Assembly: GCF_003096715.1 (NCBI RefSeq)
Contig: NZ_QEOL01000026.1
Span: 1 to 64,000 of the forward strand
Origin: Paraburkholderia silvatlantica
Lineage (GTDB): Bacteria; Pseudomonadota; Gammaproteobacteria; Burkholderiales; Burkholderiaceae
DNA length: 64,000 nt
Direction of reading: 5' to 3'
Position numbers and translations under genes: made by a program. Positions 42,084 to 49,850 of this stretch are shown in pieces. The number at the start of each line of letters is the position of its first letter. Position 1 is the stretch's first letter. The notes beneath the pieces were generated by a model, which did no database searches, was not told the DNA's origin, and worked only from the letters and a program-made list of their open reading frames with translations.

Positions 42084-43167
42084 GTTCGTCATCGATCAGG
42101 CCGAAGGGCTGCGGCGGCTTCTCGCACGCGAAGGCTCGCGCGTGGTCGCGGTGACGGGCGGCGCAGGTTCGCCCGGGCGCACGACCGCCGTGGTCAATCT
42201 CGCGGCGGCGCTCACCGCGCAGGGCAAGGACGTGCTCGTGATCGACGAGTGTCTGGGACCCCGCTCGGTCTGTTCGCAGGTAGGCGGTGTGCGCGGCGCA
42301 GGCAGCTTCGCCGCCGTCATGCGCGGCGAGCGCACGCTCGAGGAAGCCGTCGGCCGCCATGCGCTCGGCTTCGGCGTGCTGGCCGCCTCGCGCGACAACC
42401 GCGCGCAGTACACGGCCGCGCAGCTGCGGAAGGTCATTTCGGGTCCCGCGGACATCGTATTGATCGATGCGCAGCTCGACGCCGAAGGCGCGCTTTCGCC
42501 GCTCGCCATGCACGCGCACGACGTGCTGATCGTGATGCGCATCGGCGCGCAGTCGATCACGGATGCCTACGCGTGCATGAAACGGCTGCACTTCGCGCAT
42601 GCGATCGCGCAGTTTCGCGTACTGGCGAATCATGTGGCGAACGCGAGCGACGCGCAGACCGCGATCGAGAACCTCGCCGGGGTGGCGAGCCGCTACCTGA
42701 GCGTGTCGCTCGAAAGCGCGGGAAGCGTCGCCGCCGATCAGCACATGGCGCAGGCGCTCAGGCTCGCACGCTGCATCGTCGATGCATTTCCGTCGACGGC
42801 CGCCGCGCGCGATTTCCGCCACGTGGCCGCCGAATTGCCGCACTGGCCGATGCGGCCCGCGGTCTCGGCGTGCTCGCCGGCCACGGCGCGCGCGGCCGCA
42901 GCGTTCGGCGCGACGGACGAAGAACATGAAGCGGCGGGCCACGCACCCGCCGACGAGCCGGACGGCGCGCTGCAAGCCGGCGTCCAGCCACACGCTGCCC
43001 ATGCAGCAAACGCCGCACACAGCACGCTCGCCGCGAACGCCGATTCGTTCGTGGCGGCCGTGACGGGTGTGCATCCCGCACCCAACGCAACATCCGCGGC
43101 CGCGCCGGCCCATGTGGGCTGGCGCACCGATACGCCCGCGCAGCGGACGTCGCCGCAGCACGTCTGA
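42076..43167 (+). CDS. flhG: FlhG/FleN-like MinD family protein with a degenerate P-loop
   Basis: This 363-residue protein starts at a TTG overlapping flhF. The N-terminal helix DQAEGLRRLLA (residues 7-17) matches the DQAxxLR element by which FlhG stimulates the FlhF GTPase. The fold continues as MinD-like (VVNLAAALTAQGKDVLVID and SITDAYACMKRL). However, the deviant Walker A, normally KGGxGKT, reads GGAGSPGRTT (28-37): the signature Lys is absent and the P-loop Lys is Arg. The DADLG motif reads DECLG. Residues from about 260 are an Ala/His-rich tail. It probably still works with FlhF but may not hydrolyse ATP. Confidence 0.9.
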   Translation: MDKFVIDQAEGLRRLLAREGSRVVAVTGGAGSPGRTTAVVNLAAALTAQGKDVLVIDECLGPRSVCSQVGGVRGAGSFAAVMRGERTLEEAVGRHALGFGVLAASRDNRAQYTAAQLRKVISGPADIVLIDAQLDAEGALSPLAMHAHDVLIVMRIGAQSITDAYACMKRLHFAHAIAQFRVLANHVANASDAQTAIENLAGVASRYLSVSLESAGSVAADQHMAQALRLARCIVDAFPSTAAARDFRHVAAELPHWPMRPAVSACSPATARAAAAFGATDEEHEAAGHAPADEPDGALQAGVQPHAAHAANAAHSTLAANADSFVAAVTGVHPAPNATSAAAPAHVGWRTDTPAQRTSPQHV

Positions 43168-43214
43168 CGTGCGCACGACGACGCCAATCAGGGACATGAG
43201 AAGTGGAGAGCACG

Positions 43215-43946
43215 ATGTATAACGCTCAAGGAAAAATTTCGCAGGCCGACGTGCTCGCGAAGTACGCGCCGCTCGTGAGGCGGCTCGGCTTGCAGCTCGT
43301 CGCCAAGATGCCGGCGAGCGTGGACCTCGACGACCTGATCCAGGCCGGCATGATCGGCCTGCTCGACGCGGCCAACCGCTACAAGGAAGATCAGGGCGCG
43401 CAGTTCGAGACCTACGCGAGCCAGCGCATTCGCGGCGCGATGCTCGACGAGCTGCGCAGCAACGACTGGCTGCCGCGTAGCCTGCGCCGCACCTCGCGCG
43501 AAGTGGAAAGCGCGGTGCACAAGGTGGAGCAGCGGCTCGGGCGCTCGGCCAGCGAAACGGAGATCGCCGAGCATCTGAGCATGCCGCTCGACGAATATCA
43601 GAGCATGCTGCAGGACCTGCACGGCAGCCAGCTCATCTACTACGAAGACTTCGACCGCTCCGCCGAGGACGAACCGTTCCTCGACCGTTACTGCGTCGAT
43701 CACTCGGACCCGCTTTCGGCGCTGCTCGACGACAGCCTGCGCGGCGCGCTCGTCGAGGCGATCGAGCGGCTGCCCGAGCGCGAGAAGCTGCTGATGTCGC
43801 TCTATTACGAGCGCGGCATGAATCTGCGCGAAATCGGCGCGGTGATGGAGGTGAGCGAGTCGCGCGTATGCCAGCTGCACAGCCAGGCGGTGGCGCGCTT
43901 GCGCACGCGGCTGCGCGAGATGTCGTGGGCCGGCCAGGAGAGTTGA
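43215..43946 (+). CDS. fliA: Flagellar sigma factor FliA (sigma-28)
   Basis: I choose the ATG at 43215 (MYNAQGKISQADVLAKYAPL), with GGAG 6 bases upstream; a GTG 12 bases earlier is possible. The 243-residue sigma factor has region 2 with LDDLIQAGMIGLLDAANRY and FETYASQRIRGAMLDELR, region 3, and region 4 with the helix-turn-helix NLREIGAVMEVSESRVCQLH. It directs class III flagellar transcription at the GCCGATAA-type promoters seen here. It ends the flhBAFG-fliA operon and is inhibited by FlgM. Confidence 0.98.
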   Translation: MYNAQGKISQADVLAKYAPLVRRLGLQLVAKMPASVDLDDLIQAGMIGLLDAANRYKEDQGAQFETYASQRIRGAMLDELRSNDWLPRSLRRTSREVESAVHKVEQRLGRSASETEIAEHLSMPLDEYQSMLQDLHGSQLIYYEDFDRSAEDEPFLDRYCVDHSDPLSALLDDSLRGALVEAIERLPEREKLLMSLYYERGMNLREIGAVMEVSESRVCQLHSQAVARLRTRLREMSWAGQES

Positions 43947-43992
43947 CGCGATCGGCGGTGCGCGCGGTTGTCAGCGCGGACCGGGTGCGGTG

Positions 43993-44029
43993 AAAGAGCC
44001 GGGGTGCGAGAGCGCTCCGGCTTTTTTTT
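43993..44029 (+). terminator. Terminator of the flhBAFG-fliA operon
   Basis: AGCCGG and CCGGCT close a hairpin followed by eight T residues (44022-44029), about 50 bases beyond the fliA stop. Confidence 0.88.
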
Positions 44030-44048
44030 GGGGTGGACTGGGCTCGTA

Positions 44049-44092
44049 CAAAGACAAAAGCCGAAGCGTCGCCGCTCCGGCTTTTGTCTTTG
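44049..44092. terminator. Bidirectional terminator between fliA and flgN
   Basis: CAAAGACAAAAGCCG (44049-44063) and CGGCTTTTGTCTTTG (44078-44092) form a perfect 15-base stem whose AT arms give a U run in both directions. It lies 22 bases beyond the flgN stop and backs up the fliA terminator. Confidence 0.85.
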
Positions 44093-44114
44093 GCGTGACG
44101 CCGTCCGTACGCGC

Positions 44115-44558
44115 TTACAGCCCGAACGCCGGCAGCCGGCCATCGGGACCGTACAGCATCGCGCCGTTGCCCGTTTCGCCGCGCAGGATCGAGAGCGCGC
44201 GGCGGTTATGCTCCATGCGCGTGCGGATCATCATGCCGATCGTCAGATTTTTGCGACGCGCGCGCTCGGTCGATCCCTTGAGCAGCGCCCACTGGCTTGC
44301 AAGACGCGTGTCGCCGTCGCACGCCATTTCGATGCCTTTGCGGCCGCCCGGCAGGCCGAGGCTGGCCAGTTGCGCGTCGCGCGCCTTTTCAAGGCCCGCG
44401 AGACGCTGCGTGAGCGTCGTCTTCTGCTCGACGATCTGCGGCAGCGCCTCCATGCCGTCGGCCGACACGAGCGCCTTCTCTTCATAGGCGAGCAGCGACG
44501 CGAACGCCTCAACCGTGGCGTGTTCGTCGATCAGTGTGGCCAACAAGGCATCTTTCAT
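44115..44558 (-). CDS. flgN: Flagellar export chaperone FlgN
   Basis: A 147-residue helical cytoplasmic protein (MKDALLATLIDEHATVEAFA, EQKTTLTQRLAGLEKARDAQ). FlgN chaperones the hook-filament junction proteins FlgK and FlgL, and it matches the family in size and in its position after flgM. It lies 51 bases downstream of flgM and probably shares the flgM promoter. Confidence 0.9.
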   Translation of the reverse strand: MKDALLATLIDEHATVEAFASLLAYEEKALVSADGMEALPQIVEQKTTLTQRLAGLEKARDAQLASLGLPGGRKGIEMACDGDTRLASQWALLKGSTERARRKNLTIGMMIRTRMEHNRRALSILRGETGNGAMLYGPDGRLPAFGL

Positions 44559-44609
44559 TGCTAGGCACCAAAAAAAAGAGAGGTTTGCGCGGCGCTCGTG
44601 CGTCGAACG

Positions 44610-44951
44610 TCAGTTGCCCGACGTCGGCTTCATGAGGTCGCGGGCGGTCTGGATCACGCCGTCGGCAATCTTGCCGGAGTCGATCTGCAACGTGCCGTTG
44701 CGGATCGCGTCCTTGATCGACTGCACGTGAGCCGTGTCGATGTCGGCGGAGCCGCTCGCCGCGAGCGAGCGCAGCGTCGACGAGAGCGACGAGAGGCTTA
44801 CGTTCGCGCCGCCTTGAGCAGCGCCGGTCGCGCCGGAGGCGGCCGCGGTGTCGGTGCCGGCGGCGCTTAGGCCGGTCGAATCGGCTTGCGTGCGCGCGAG
44901 GCCGTCCTGCAGCGTGCGCGGACCATTGCGGGTGGAGGAGTCAACTTTCAC
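44610..44951 (-). CDS. flgM: Anti-sigma-28 factor FlgM
   Basis: I start at the GTG at 44951 (VKVDSSTRNGPRTLQDGL), preceded by AGGAAAG. The 113-residue protein has a disordered Ala/Ser/Gly-rich N-terminal half, as needed for export through the hook, and a helical C-terminal half (HVQSIKDAIRNGTLQIDSGK, IADGVIQTARDLM) that binds FliA. Export after hook completion frees FliA. Confidence 0.95.
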   Translation of the reverse strand: MKVDSSTRNGPRTLQDGLARTQADSTGLSAAGTDTAAASGATGAAQGGANVSLSSLSSTLRSLAASGSADIDTAHVQSIKDAIRNGTLQIDSGKIADGVIQTARDLMKPTSGN

Positions 44952-44980
44952 GATGGGCTTTCCTGATCGATTTGACCTTG

Positions 44981-45008
44981 ATAACGGCACAGGCCGGGCC
45001 GAACTTTA
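44981..45008 (-). promoter_or_regulatory. Sigma-28 promoter of flgMN with a 12-base spacer
   Basis: On the minus strand: TAAAGTTC, 12 bases, GCCGTTAT. Both elements fit, but the spacer is one base longer than in the other sigma-28 sites of this window. The -10 lies about 30 bases from the flgM start. Confidence 0.7.
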
Positions 45009-45119
45009 GCCGAAAAGTCCATCGTTACATGCTGTTACGTGTGCTGGCGCGCAAAGGCGGAAGCGCCGGATCGGGCCGCAGGACGGGGTCGATGCGCCCT
45101 GATCCGGCCCTTTCCGGCC

Positions 45120-46412
45120 CTAGATTTGCACCTGCACGGTACCTGCGTCCTTGACCACGCCCGAGATGATCTGGCCGCCGCTCGTGCGCACGCGCACCTG
45201 CTGGCCGGGCTCGGCGTTGTTGAGCGCGCTGCCCTCGGCCGAGATCGTGAAGTTGCTGCCCACGGCGATCACCTTGACCGTCTGTCCGATGACCACCGAA
45301 GCGGCGCTGCGCAGCATGTCGGTGCGCAGCGGCAGTCCCGCGGCGATGCGCGCGAGCGCGACGGCGCCCGTCGCCTGCCTGGGATCGGTGACGATGGTCT
45401 GCGGCAGGTTCGCGAGATCGCCCGCGCGCGGCATGAAGTCGGCGGCCGAAAGCGCTTCGCCCGCGCCGATCTGGCGCGAGGCGACGTAGTAGGTCACGTC
45501 CACGGCAATGCGCGCGCTCACATAGAGCGTCCACGGCTTCGCGCCGATGCAGCGCACGCCCACGGTCGTGTGGCCATAGGTGCGCGCGCCGGGCGGCATG
45601 AACGGCTCGAGCGAAGTGCAGGCCGCGAGGCCGCGCGGAAACACCGGCGCAACCGTGATGCTCACGCGGCCCGGCAAGCCCGCCGACTGCTGCTGCAGGA
45701 AGGCGAGCGCGGCGGCGCGGATGGATTCGCCGTCCTGCTGGCCCGGCGGCGTGGCCTGCACGTTCGTGGCGACGCCGCTGGTATTGGGGTTAGGCGGCGC
45801 GCTGGTGCTTGCGCCGGCAACCGGTTTCGCGCCCGCGAGCGCCGTCGCGCCAGCGTCCACGACCACCGGCGCGACGCGGTTCGCTGCGCTCGACAGGTTC
45901 ACGCGCTCGAGCGTGCCCGCGTTGTTTGCGTTGGCCGCCGGCACGCGCACGGGCTGGGCGCTCGCGCCCGGCGCGGGAACCGTGACGATGCGCGGTGCGT
46001 CGCCTTGGGGCGCGCGCTCGCCGGGACCCGGAATCGTGATCATGCCGTTCGAATCGACGCCCGCGCGCGCATCCTCGGGCACGCCGCGCGAATTCAGATC
46101 GGCGTAGCTGGCCGCGCGCAGCGGTGCGGCATCACTGGCGGGTGCAATGCTCGCCACGGCCGCGGCGGGCTTCTTCGCGTTGCTCGCGAGCAGCGCGTTC
46201 ATCTGCGCGGCGTCGGAGCCCGAGCGGTCGCCGGGGCCCGCGATAAAGATCTGGCCGCCAGCACCCTCGGGTTGCGGCGCGGTTTGCGCATGAGCGAGCG
46301 TTCCACCAAGGGCGCACGCAAGCGCGCACGCCCAGGACGCGCCCCACGACAGCGCGCGCGCACGCCGCACCAGGCCGGCGTACGGCCTGCGGGAAGTGGC
46401 AGTCTGCGGCAT
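45120..46412 (-). CDS. flgA: P-ring assembly chaperone FlgA, long form
   Basis: The ATG at 46412 (MPQTATSRRPYAGLVRRARA) follows GGAGA; upstream codons look non-coding. The 430-residue product has a signal peptide ending LAHAQ, an Ala/Pro/Thr-rich region of about 160 residues, and a C-terminal FlgA domain with SAF-type TYYVASRQIGAGEALSAADF, GLPLRTDMLRSAASVVIGQ and the final SGVVKDAGTVQVQI. FlgA guides FlgI into the P ring in the periplasm. E. coli FlgA has about 219 residues, so the insertion doubles the protein. It is divergent from flgB. Confidence 0.94.
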   Translation of the reverse strand: MPQTATSRRPYAGLVRRARALSWGASWACALACALGGTLAHAQTAPQPEGAGGQIFIAGPGDRSGSDAAQMNALLASNAKKPAAAVASIAPASDAAPLRAASYADLNSRGVPEDARAGVDSNGMITIPGPGERAPQGDAPRIVTVPAPGASAQPVRVPAANANNAGTLERVNLSSAANRVAPVVVDAGATALAGAKPVAGASTSAPPNPNTSGVATNVQATPPGQQDGESIRAAALAFLQQQSAGLPGRVSITVAPVFPRGLAACTSLEPFMPPGARTYGHTTVGVRCIGAKPWTLYVSARIAVDVTYYVASRQIGAGEALSAADFMPRAGDLANLPQTIVTDPRQATGAVALARIAAGLPLRTDMLRSAASVVIGQTVKVIAVGSNFTISAEGSALNNAEPGQQVRVRTSGGQIISGVVKDAGTVQVQI

Positions 46413-46668
46413 TGTCGTTCTCCATCGAATGCATTGACACGCCTCGCATTCTAGGCGGCGGCCCTCGCGCGCTTGCGTCGAATAGAGGGGCGCTTTACCG
46501 GCTATTCGTCCGATTGGTTCTTGCCACCCCCGCCTAATATTCCACTCCATGCGCAAAGGCCTTCGGGCTGCGCGCCTAACGTTTGCGCCGCGCCTGCACC
46601 GGTTTTCCCGCCGCTGGCGGGCCCGCCGCGCTCACGCCGAATCCTTTTCGTTTCACGGAGAACGCCCG
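46413..46668. promoter_or_regulatory. Divergent flgA / flgB promoter region
   Basis: A 256-base control region. Besides the FlhDC-box-like inverted repeat at 46472-46515 it contains TAGAAT (complement of 46448-46453) facing flgA and TAATAT (46535-46540) facing flgB, each about 25 bases from the nearer arm of the repeat. Neither has a good -35, as expected for FlhDC-activated promoters. Confidence 0.5.
46472..46515. promoter_or_regulatory. Putative FlhDC box shared by flgA and flgB
   Basis: Left half CTTGCGTCGAATAGAG and right half GGCTATTCGTCCGATT form an inverted repeat: GTCGAATAG (46477-46485) against CTATTCGTC (46502-46510) with a 16-base centre. Known E. coli geometry is AAYGS-N2-3-AAATARCG-N10-12 then the inverse half, and both arms and spacing fit. 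Confidence 0.6.
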
Positions 46669-47184
46669 ATGCTGGACAAACTCGATGCCGAATTCGCCTT
46701 TGGGCGCGAAGCGCTCGATGTGCGCGCCACGCGGCAGGCATTGATCTCTTCGAACATCGCGAACGCCGACACGCCGGGCTACCAGGCGCGCGACGTGGAC
46801 TTCGCGGCTTCGCTGGCTGGCGCGCTGCGCCAGCAGGGCGCGGGCGGCACGGTGGGCATGGCGGCCACGTCGGGCGGCAACGCCCAGCCGCTCGCCATGG
46901 CGCAGCCCGCGGGCGTGACGAGCGGCATGCAGATGGCGGCCACGGAGTCGGGCCACATGGCCGGCGACGCGAAGCTGATCCCGACGGGCGGCCCGGCCGA
47001 TACCTACAAGAGCCAGCTCATGTACCGCACGCCGGTGCAGCCCGCGCTCGACGGCAACACGGTCGATCTCGACACGGAGCGCGTGCAGTTCGCCGACAAC
47101 GCGCTGCACTTCGAGTCGGGCATGACAGTGGTCTCGCAGCAGATCAAGACGATGCTCTCCGCGATCACCTCGGGTTCGAGCTGA
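46669..47184 (+). CDS. flgB: Flagellar basal-body rod protein FlgB
   Basis: The ATG at 46669 (MLDKLDAEFAFGREALDVRA) follows ACGGAGAA. The 171-residue proximal rod protein has the FlgB motif RATRQALISSNIANADTPGYQARD and a C-terminal helix QFADNALHFESGMTVVSQQI. The centre contains a Gly/Ala/Met-rich insertion. It is exported by the flagellar type III system, with no signal peptide, and leads flgBCDEFGHIJ. Confidence 0.97.
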   Translation: MLDKLDAEFAFGREALDVRATRQALISSNIANADTPGYQARDVDFAASLAGALRQQGAGGTVGMAATSGGNAQPLAMAQPAGVTSGMQMAATESGHMAGDAKLIPTGGPADTYKSQLMYRTPVQPALDGNTVDLDTERVQFADNALHFESGMTVVSQQIKTMLSAITSGSS

Positions 47185-47277
47185 TCGCCGCAGGCGGCGC
47201 AGCCGGAAAACGCAGTAACGAAGCCATGAACGACCAACGCGCGCGCGACGCGCACCTGATGTGAGGTCAACGAAACC

Positions 47278-47703
47278 ATGCCATCCCTGATGAACATCTT
47301 CAGCGTTGCGGGCTCCGCCATGACGGCGGAATCGCAGCGTCTGAACGTGACGGCGTCCAATCTCGCCAACGCCGACAGCACGACCGGCCCCGACGGCCAG
47401 CCGTACAAGGCGAAGCAGGTCGTGTTCGCGGTCAACCCGCTCGGCGGCGCGCGCACGGCCTCGGGCCAGCAGGTGGGCGGCGTCAGGGTGACCGGCGTGG
47501 TGGACGACCCCACGCCCATGAAACAGACCTACGACCCCGACAATCCTTCAGCCAACGCGGATGGCTACGTGACGATGCCCAACGTGGATCCGGTGCAGGA
47601 GATGGTGAACATGATCTCGGCGTCGCGCTCGTATCAGGCCAACGTCGAAACGCTGAACACGGCCAAGCAGTTGATGCTCAAGACATTGACGATCGGAACC
47701 TGA
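47278..47703 (+). CDS. flgC: Flagellar basal-body rod protein FlgC
   Basis: A 141-residue rod protein: N-terminal FSVAGSAMTAESQRLNVTAS and NLANADSTTGPDGQPYKAKQ, and C-terminal VNMISASRSYQANVETLNT as in all axial proteins. Length matches the family. It assembles with FlgB and FlgF in the proximal rod. The gene follows flgB by 93 bases. Confidence 0.98.
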   Translation: MPSLMNIFSVAGSAMTAESQRLNVTASNLANADSTTGPDGQPYKAKQVVFAVNPLGGARTASGQQVGGVRVTGVVDDPTPMKQTYDPDNPSANADGYVTMPNVDPVQEMVNMISASRSYQANVETLNTAKQLMLKTLTIGT

Positions 47704-47829
47704 AGCTGAAGCACGGCACGCCGCAGCAAGAAGACAGACTGCAGTCATACAGAGACCAGCCGGCGCGAAACGAAACCGCGCCCGCCACCACCACACGCCA
47801 AGCACGAAGCGCAATCGAGGGAGAACGCG

Positions 47830-48540
47830 TTGAGTTCCAGCAACACAACCATTGGCGGCAGCACCGCCACTGTGTCGCAGCAACTGCTCGACACCATGAA
47901 CGGCACGAGCTCGAGTTCGTCGTCGTCATCGAGCGGCACGAGCGCGAGCGACCTGCAGTCCACGTTCCTGCAGTTGCTCGTCGCGCAGCTGCAGAACCAG
48001 GACCCGACCAATCCGATGGACAGCTCGCAGATGACCTCGCAGCTCGCCCAGATCAACACGGTGTCGGGCATCCAGCAGCTCAACACGTCGCTGACGTCGC
48101 TCTCCACGCAGCTTTCGGCGGGCCAGAACGCGCAGGCCGCGCTGCTCATCGGTTCGACCGTGCTCGCCCCGGGCAGCAGCGCCGCCGTCTCGAGCGGCAG
48201 CGCGCCGCAGCTCGGCGTGACGCTGCCTTCGGCGGTTTCGGACGTGAAGCTCACGATCACCAACTCGGCAGGCCAGGTCGTCAACACGCTCGACCTCGGC
48301 GCGCAGTCGGCCGGCACCGTGCCGGTCACCTGGAACGGCAAGGACAGCGCGGGCAACACGGTCGCCGACGGCACCTACACGATCGCCGCCAGCGCGACGA
48401 CCAACGGCCAGTCCGCCACGGCAACCCCGCTCGTCGCGAGCCAGGTGCAGGGCGTGGTCCAGCAGCCGGACGGCAACCCGAGCCTCTCGCTCGCCAACGG
48501 CAAGACCGTCCCGCTTTCGAGCGTGGGCGCCATTCTCTGA
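47830..48540 (+). CDS. flgD: Hook cap protein FlgD
   Basis: The 236-residue protein starts at a TTG after GGGAGAA. The export and cap region has LQSTFLQLLVAQLQNQDPTN and MDSSQMTSQLAQINTVSGIQ; the C-terminal FlgD Ig-like domain contains TWNGKDSAGNTVADGTYTI. It caps the growing hook and is replaced at hook completion. The Ser-rich N-terminal stretch is typical. Confidence 0.97.
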   Translation: MSSSNTTIGGSTATVSQQLLDTMNGTSSSSSSSSSGTSASDLQSTFLQLLVAQLQNQDPTNPMDSSQMTSQLAQINTVSGIQQLNTSLTSLSTQLSAGQNAQAALLIGSTVLAPGSSAAVSSGSAPQLGVTLPSAVSDVKLTITNSAGQVVNTLDLGAQSAGTVPVTWNGKDSAGNTVADGTYTIAASATTNGQSATATPLVASQVQGVVQQPDGNPSLSLANGKTVPLSSVGAIL

Positions 48541-48578
48541 ACACGATAGACAACGCGAAAAGCGCGGAGTAGAAAAAC

Positions 48579-49823
48579 ATGGGCTACCAGCAAGGATTGA
48601 GCGGCCTCGCCGCGTCGTCGAACGACCTCGACGTGATCGGCAACAACATCGCCAACGCGAACACCGTGGGCTTCAAGCAGAGCACGGCGCAGTTCGCCGA
48701 CGTCTACGCGAACACCATCGCGACGTCGGTGGGCAACCAGATCGGCCTCGGTGCCTCGCTGCAGACCGTGCAGCAGGACTTCGCGCAAGGCACGATCAAC
48801 ACGACGGGCCAGGCGCTGAACGTCGCCATCAACGGCAACGGCTTCTTCCAGATGTCGAACAACGGCACGGTCACGTACTCGCGTAACGGCGTGTTCCAGC
48901 TCAACAAGAACGGCTTTATCACCGACGCGTCGGGCAACGACCTGATGGGCTATGCCGCGAGTTCGACCGGCGTGATCAACACCGCGCAGACCGTGCCGCT
49001 CCAGGTGCCGACCACCAACATCGCGCCGGTCGCCACGAAGAACATTACCGCGCAGCTGAACCTGAACGCGCAGGCGACGAAGCCCACCACGACGCCCTTC
49101 AGCGAAACCGACTCGACGAGCTACACGTATTCGACGTCGGTCACGGCCTACGACACGCTCGGCGGCGCCCAGACGGTCAACATGTACTTCGCCAAAGACG
49201 CGACGAGCGGCCAGTGGGACGTGTATGCGGGTCAGCCCGGCTCGGTCGTGAAGCTCGGCACGGCGCAGTTCAGCTCGTCCGGCGCGCTCCAGGGCATTAC
49301 CCCCGATGCGGCCAACGGCGTGACGAGCAACGGCACCACGTCGCTCACCTTCAACATTGCGCCGACGGACGGCTCCACGACGCCTCAGTCGCTGACGCTC
49401 GACCTCGCGGGCACGACGCAGTACGGCTCGGCCAACGGCGTGAACAACCTCGCTCAGGACGGCTACGCGAGCGGCACGCTCTCGAACTTCTCGATCGGTG
49501 CGGACGGCACCATCACCGGCAATTACTCGAACGGCCAGACCATGGCGCTCGGCCAGATCGTGCTCGCCAACTTCAACAACCCGAACGGCCTCCTGAACCT
49601 GGGCGGCAACCAGTTCCAGCAAACGGCGGCTTCGGGCGTCGCGCAGGTCTCCACGCCGGGCAGCACGAACCACGGCACGCTCACGGGCGGCGCGCTCGAA
49701 GCGTCGAACGTCGACCTGACGAACCAGCTCGTCGACCTGATCACGGCCCAGCGCAACTATCAGGCGAACGCGCAGACCATCAAGACGCAGCAGACCGTCG
49801 ACCAGACGCTGCTGCAGATGTAA
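48579..49823 (+). CDS. flgE: Flagellar hook protein FlgE
   Basis: This 414-residue protein starts MGYQQGLSGLAASSNDLDVI and includes GNNIANANTVGFKQSTAQFA, the middle FlgE D2 domain (SVTAYDTLGGAQTVNMYFA) and the C-terminal VDLITAQRNYQANAQTIKTQ. It polymerises into the hook, the universal joint. Length agrees with E. coli (402). It follows flgD by 38 bases. Confidence 0.98.
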   Translation: MGYQQGLSGLAASSNDLDVIGNNIANANTVGFKQSTAQFADVYANTIATSVGNQIGLGASLQTVQQDFAQGTINTTGQALNVAINGNGFFQMSNNGTVTYSRNGVFQLNKNGFITDASGNDLMGYAASSTGVINTAQTVPLQVPTTNIAPVATKNITAQLNLNAQATKPTTTPFSETDSTSYTYSTSVTAYDTLGGAQTVNMYFAKDATSGQWDVYAGQPGSVVKLGTAQFSSSGALQGITPDAANGVTSNGTTSLTFNIAPTDGSTTPQSLTLDLAGTTQYGSANGVNNLAQDGYASGTLSNFSIGADGTITGNYSNGQTMALGQIVLANFNNPNGLLNLGGNQFQQTAASGVAQVSTPGSTNHGTLTGGALEASNVDLTNQLVDLITAQRNYQANAQTIKTQQTVDQTLLQM

Positions 49824-49850
49824 CGCGTCTAACCACGTACCGGGCACATC

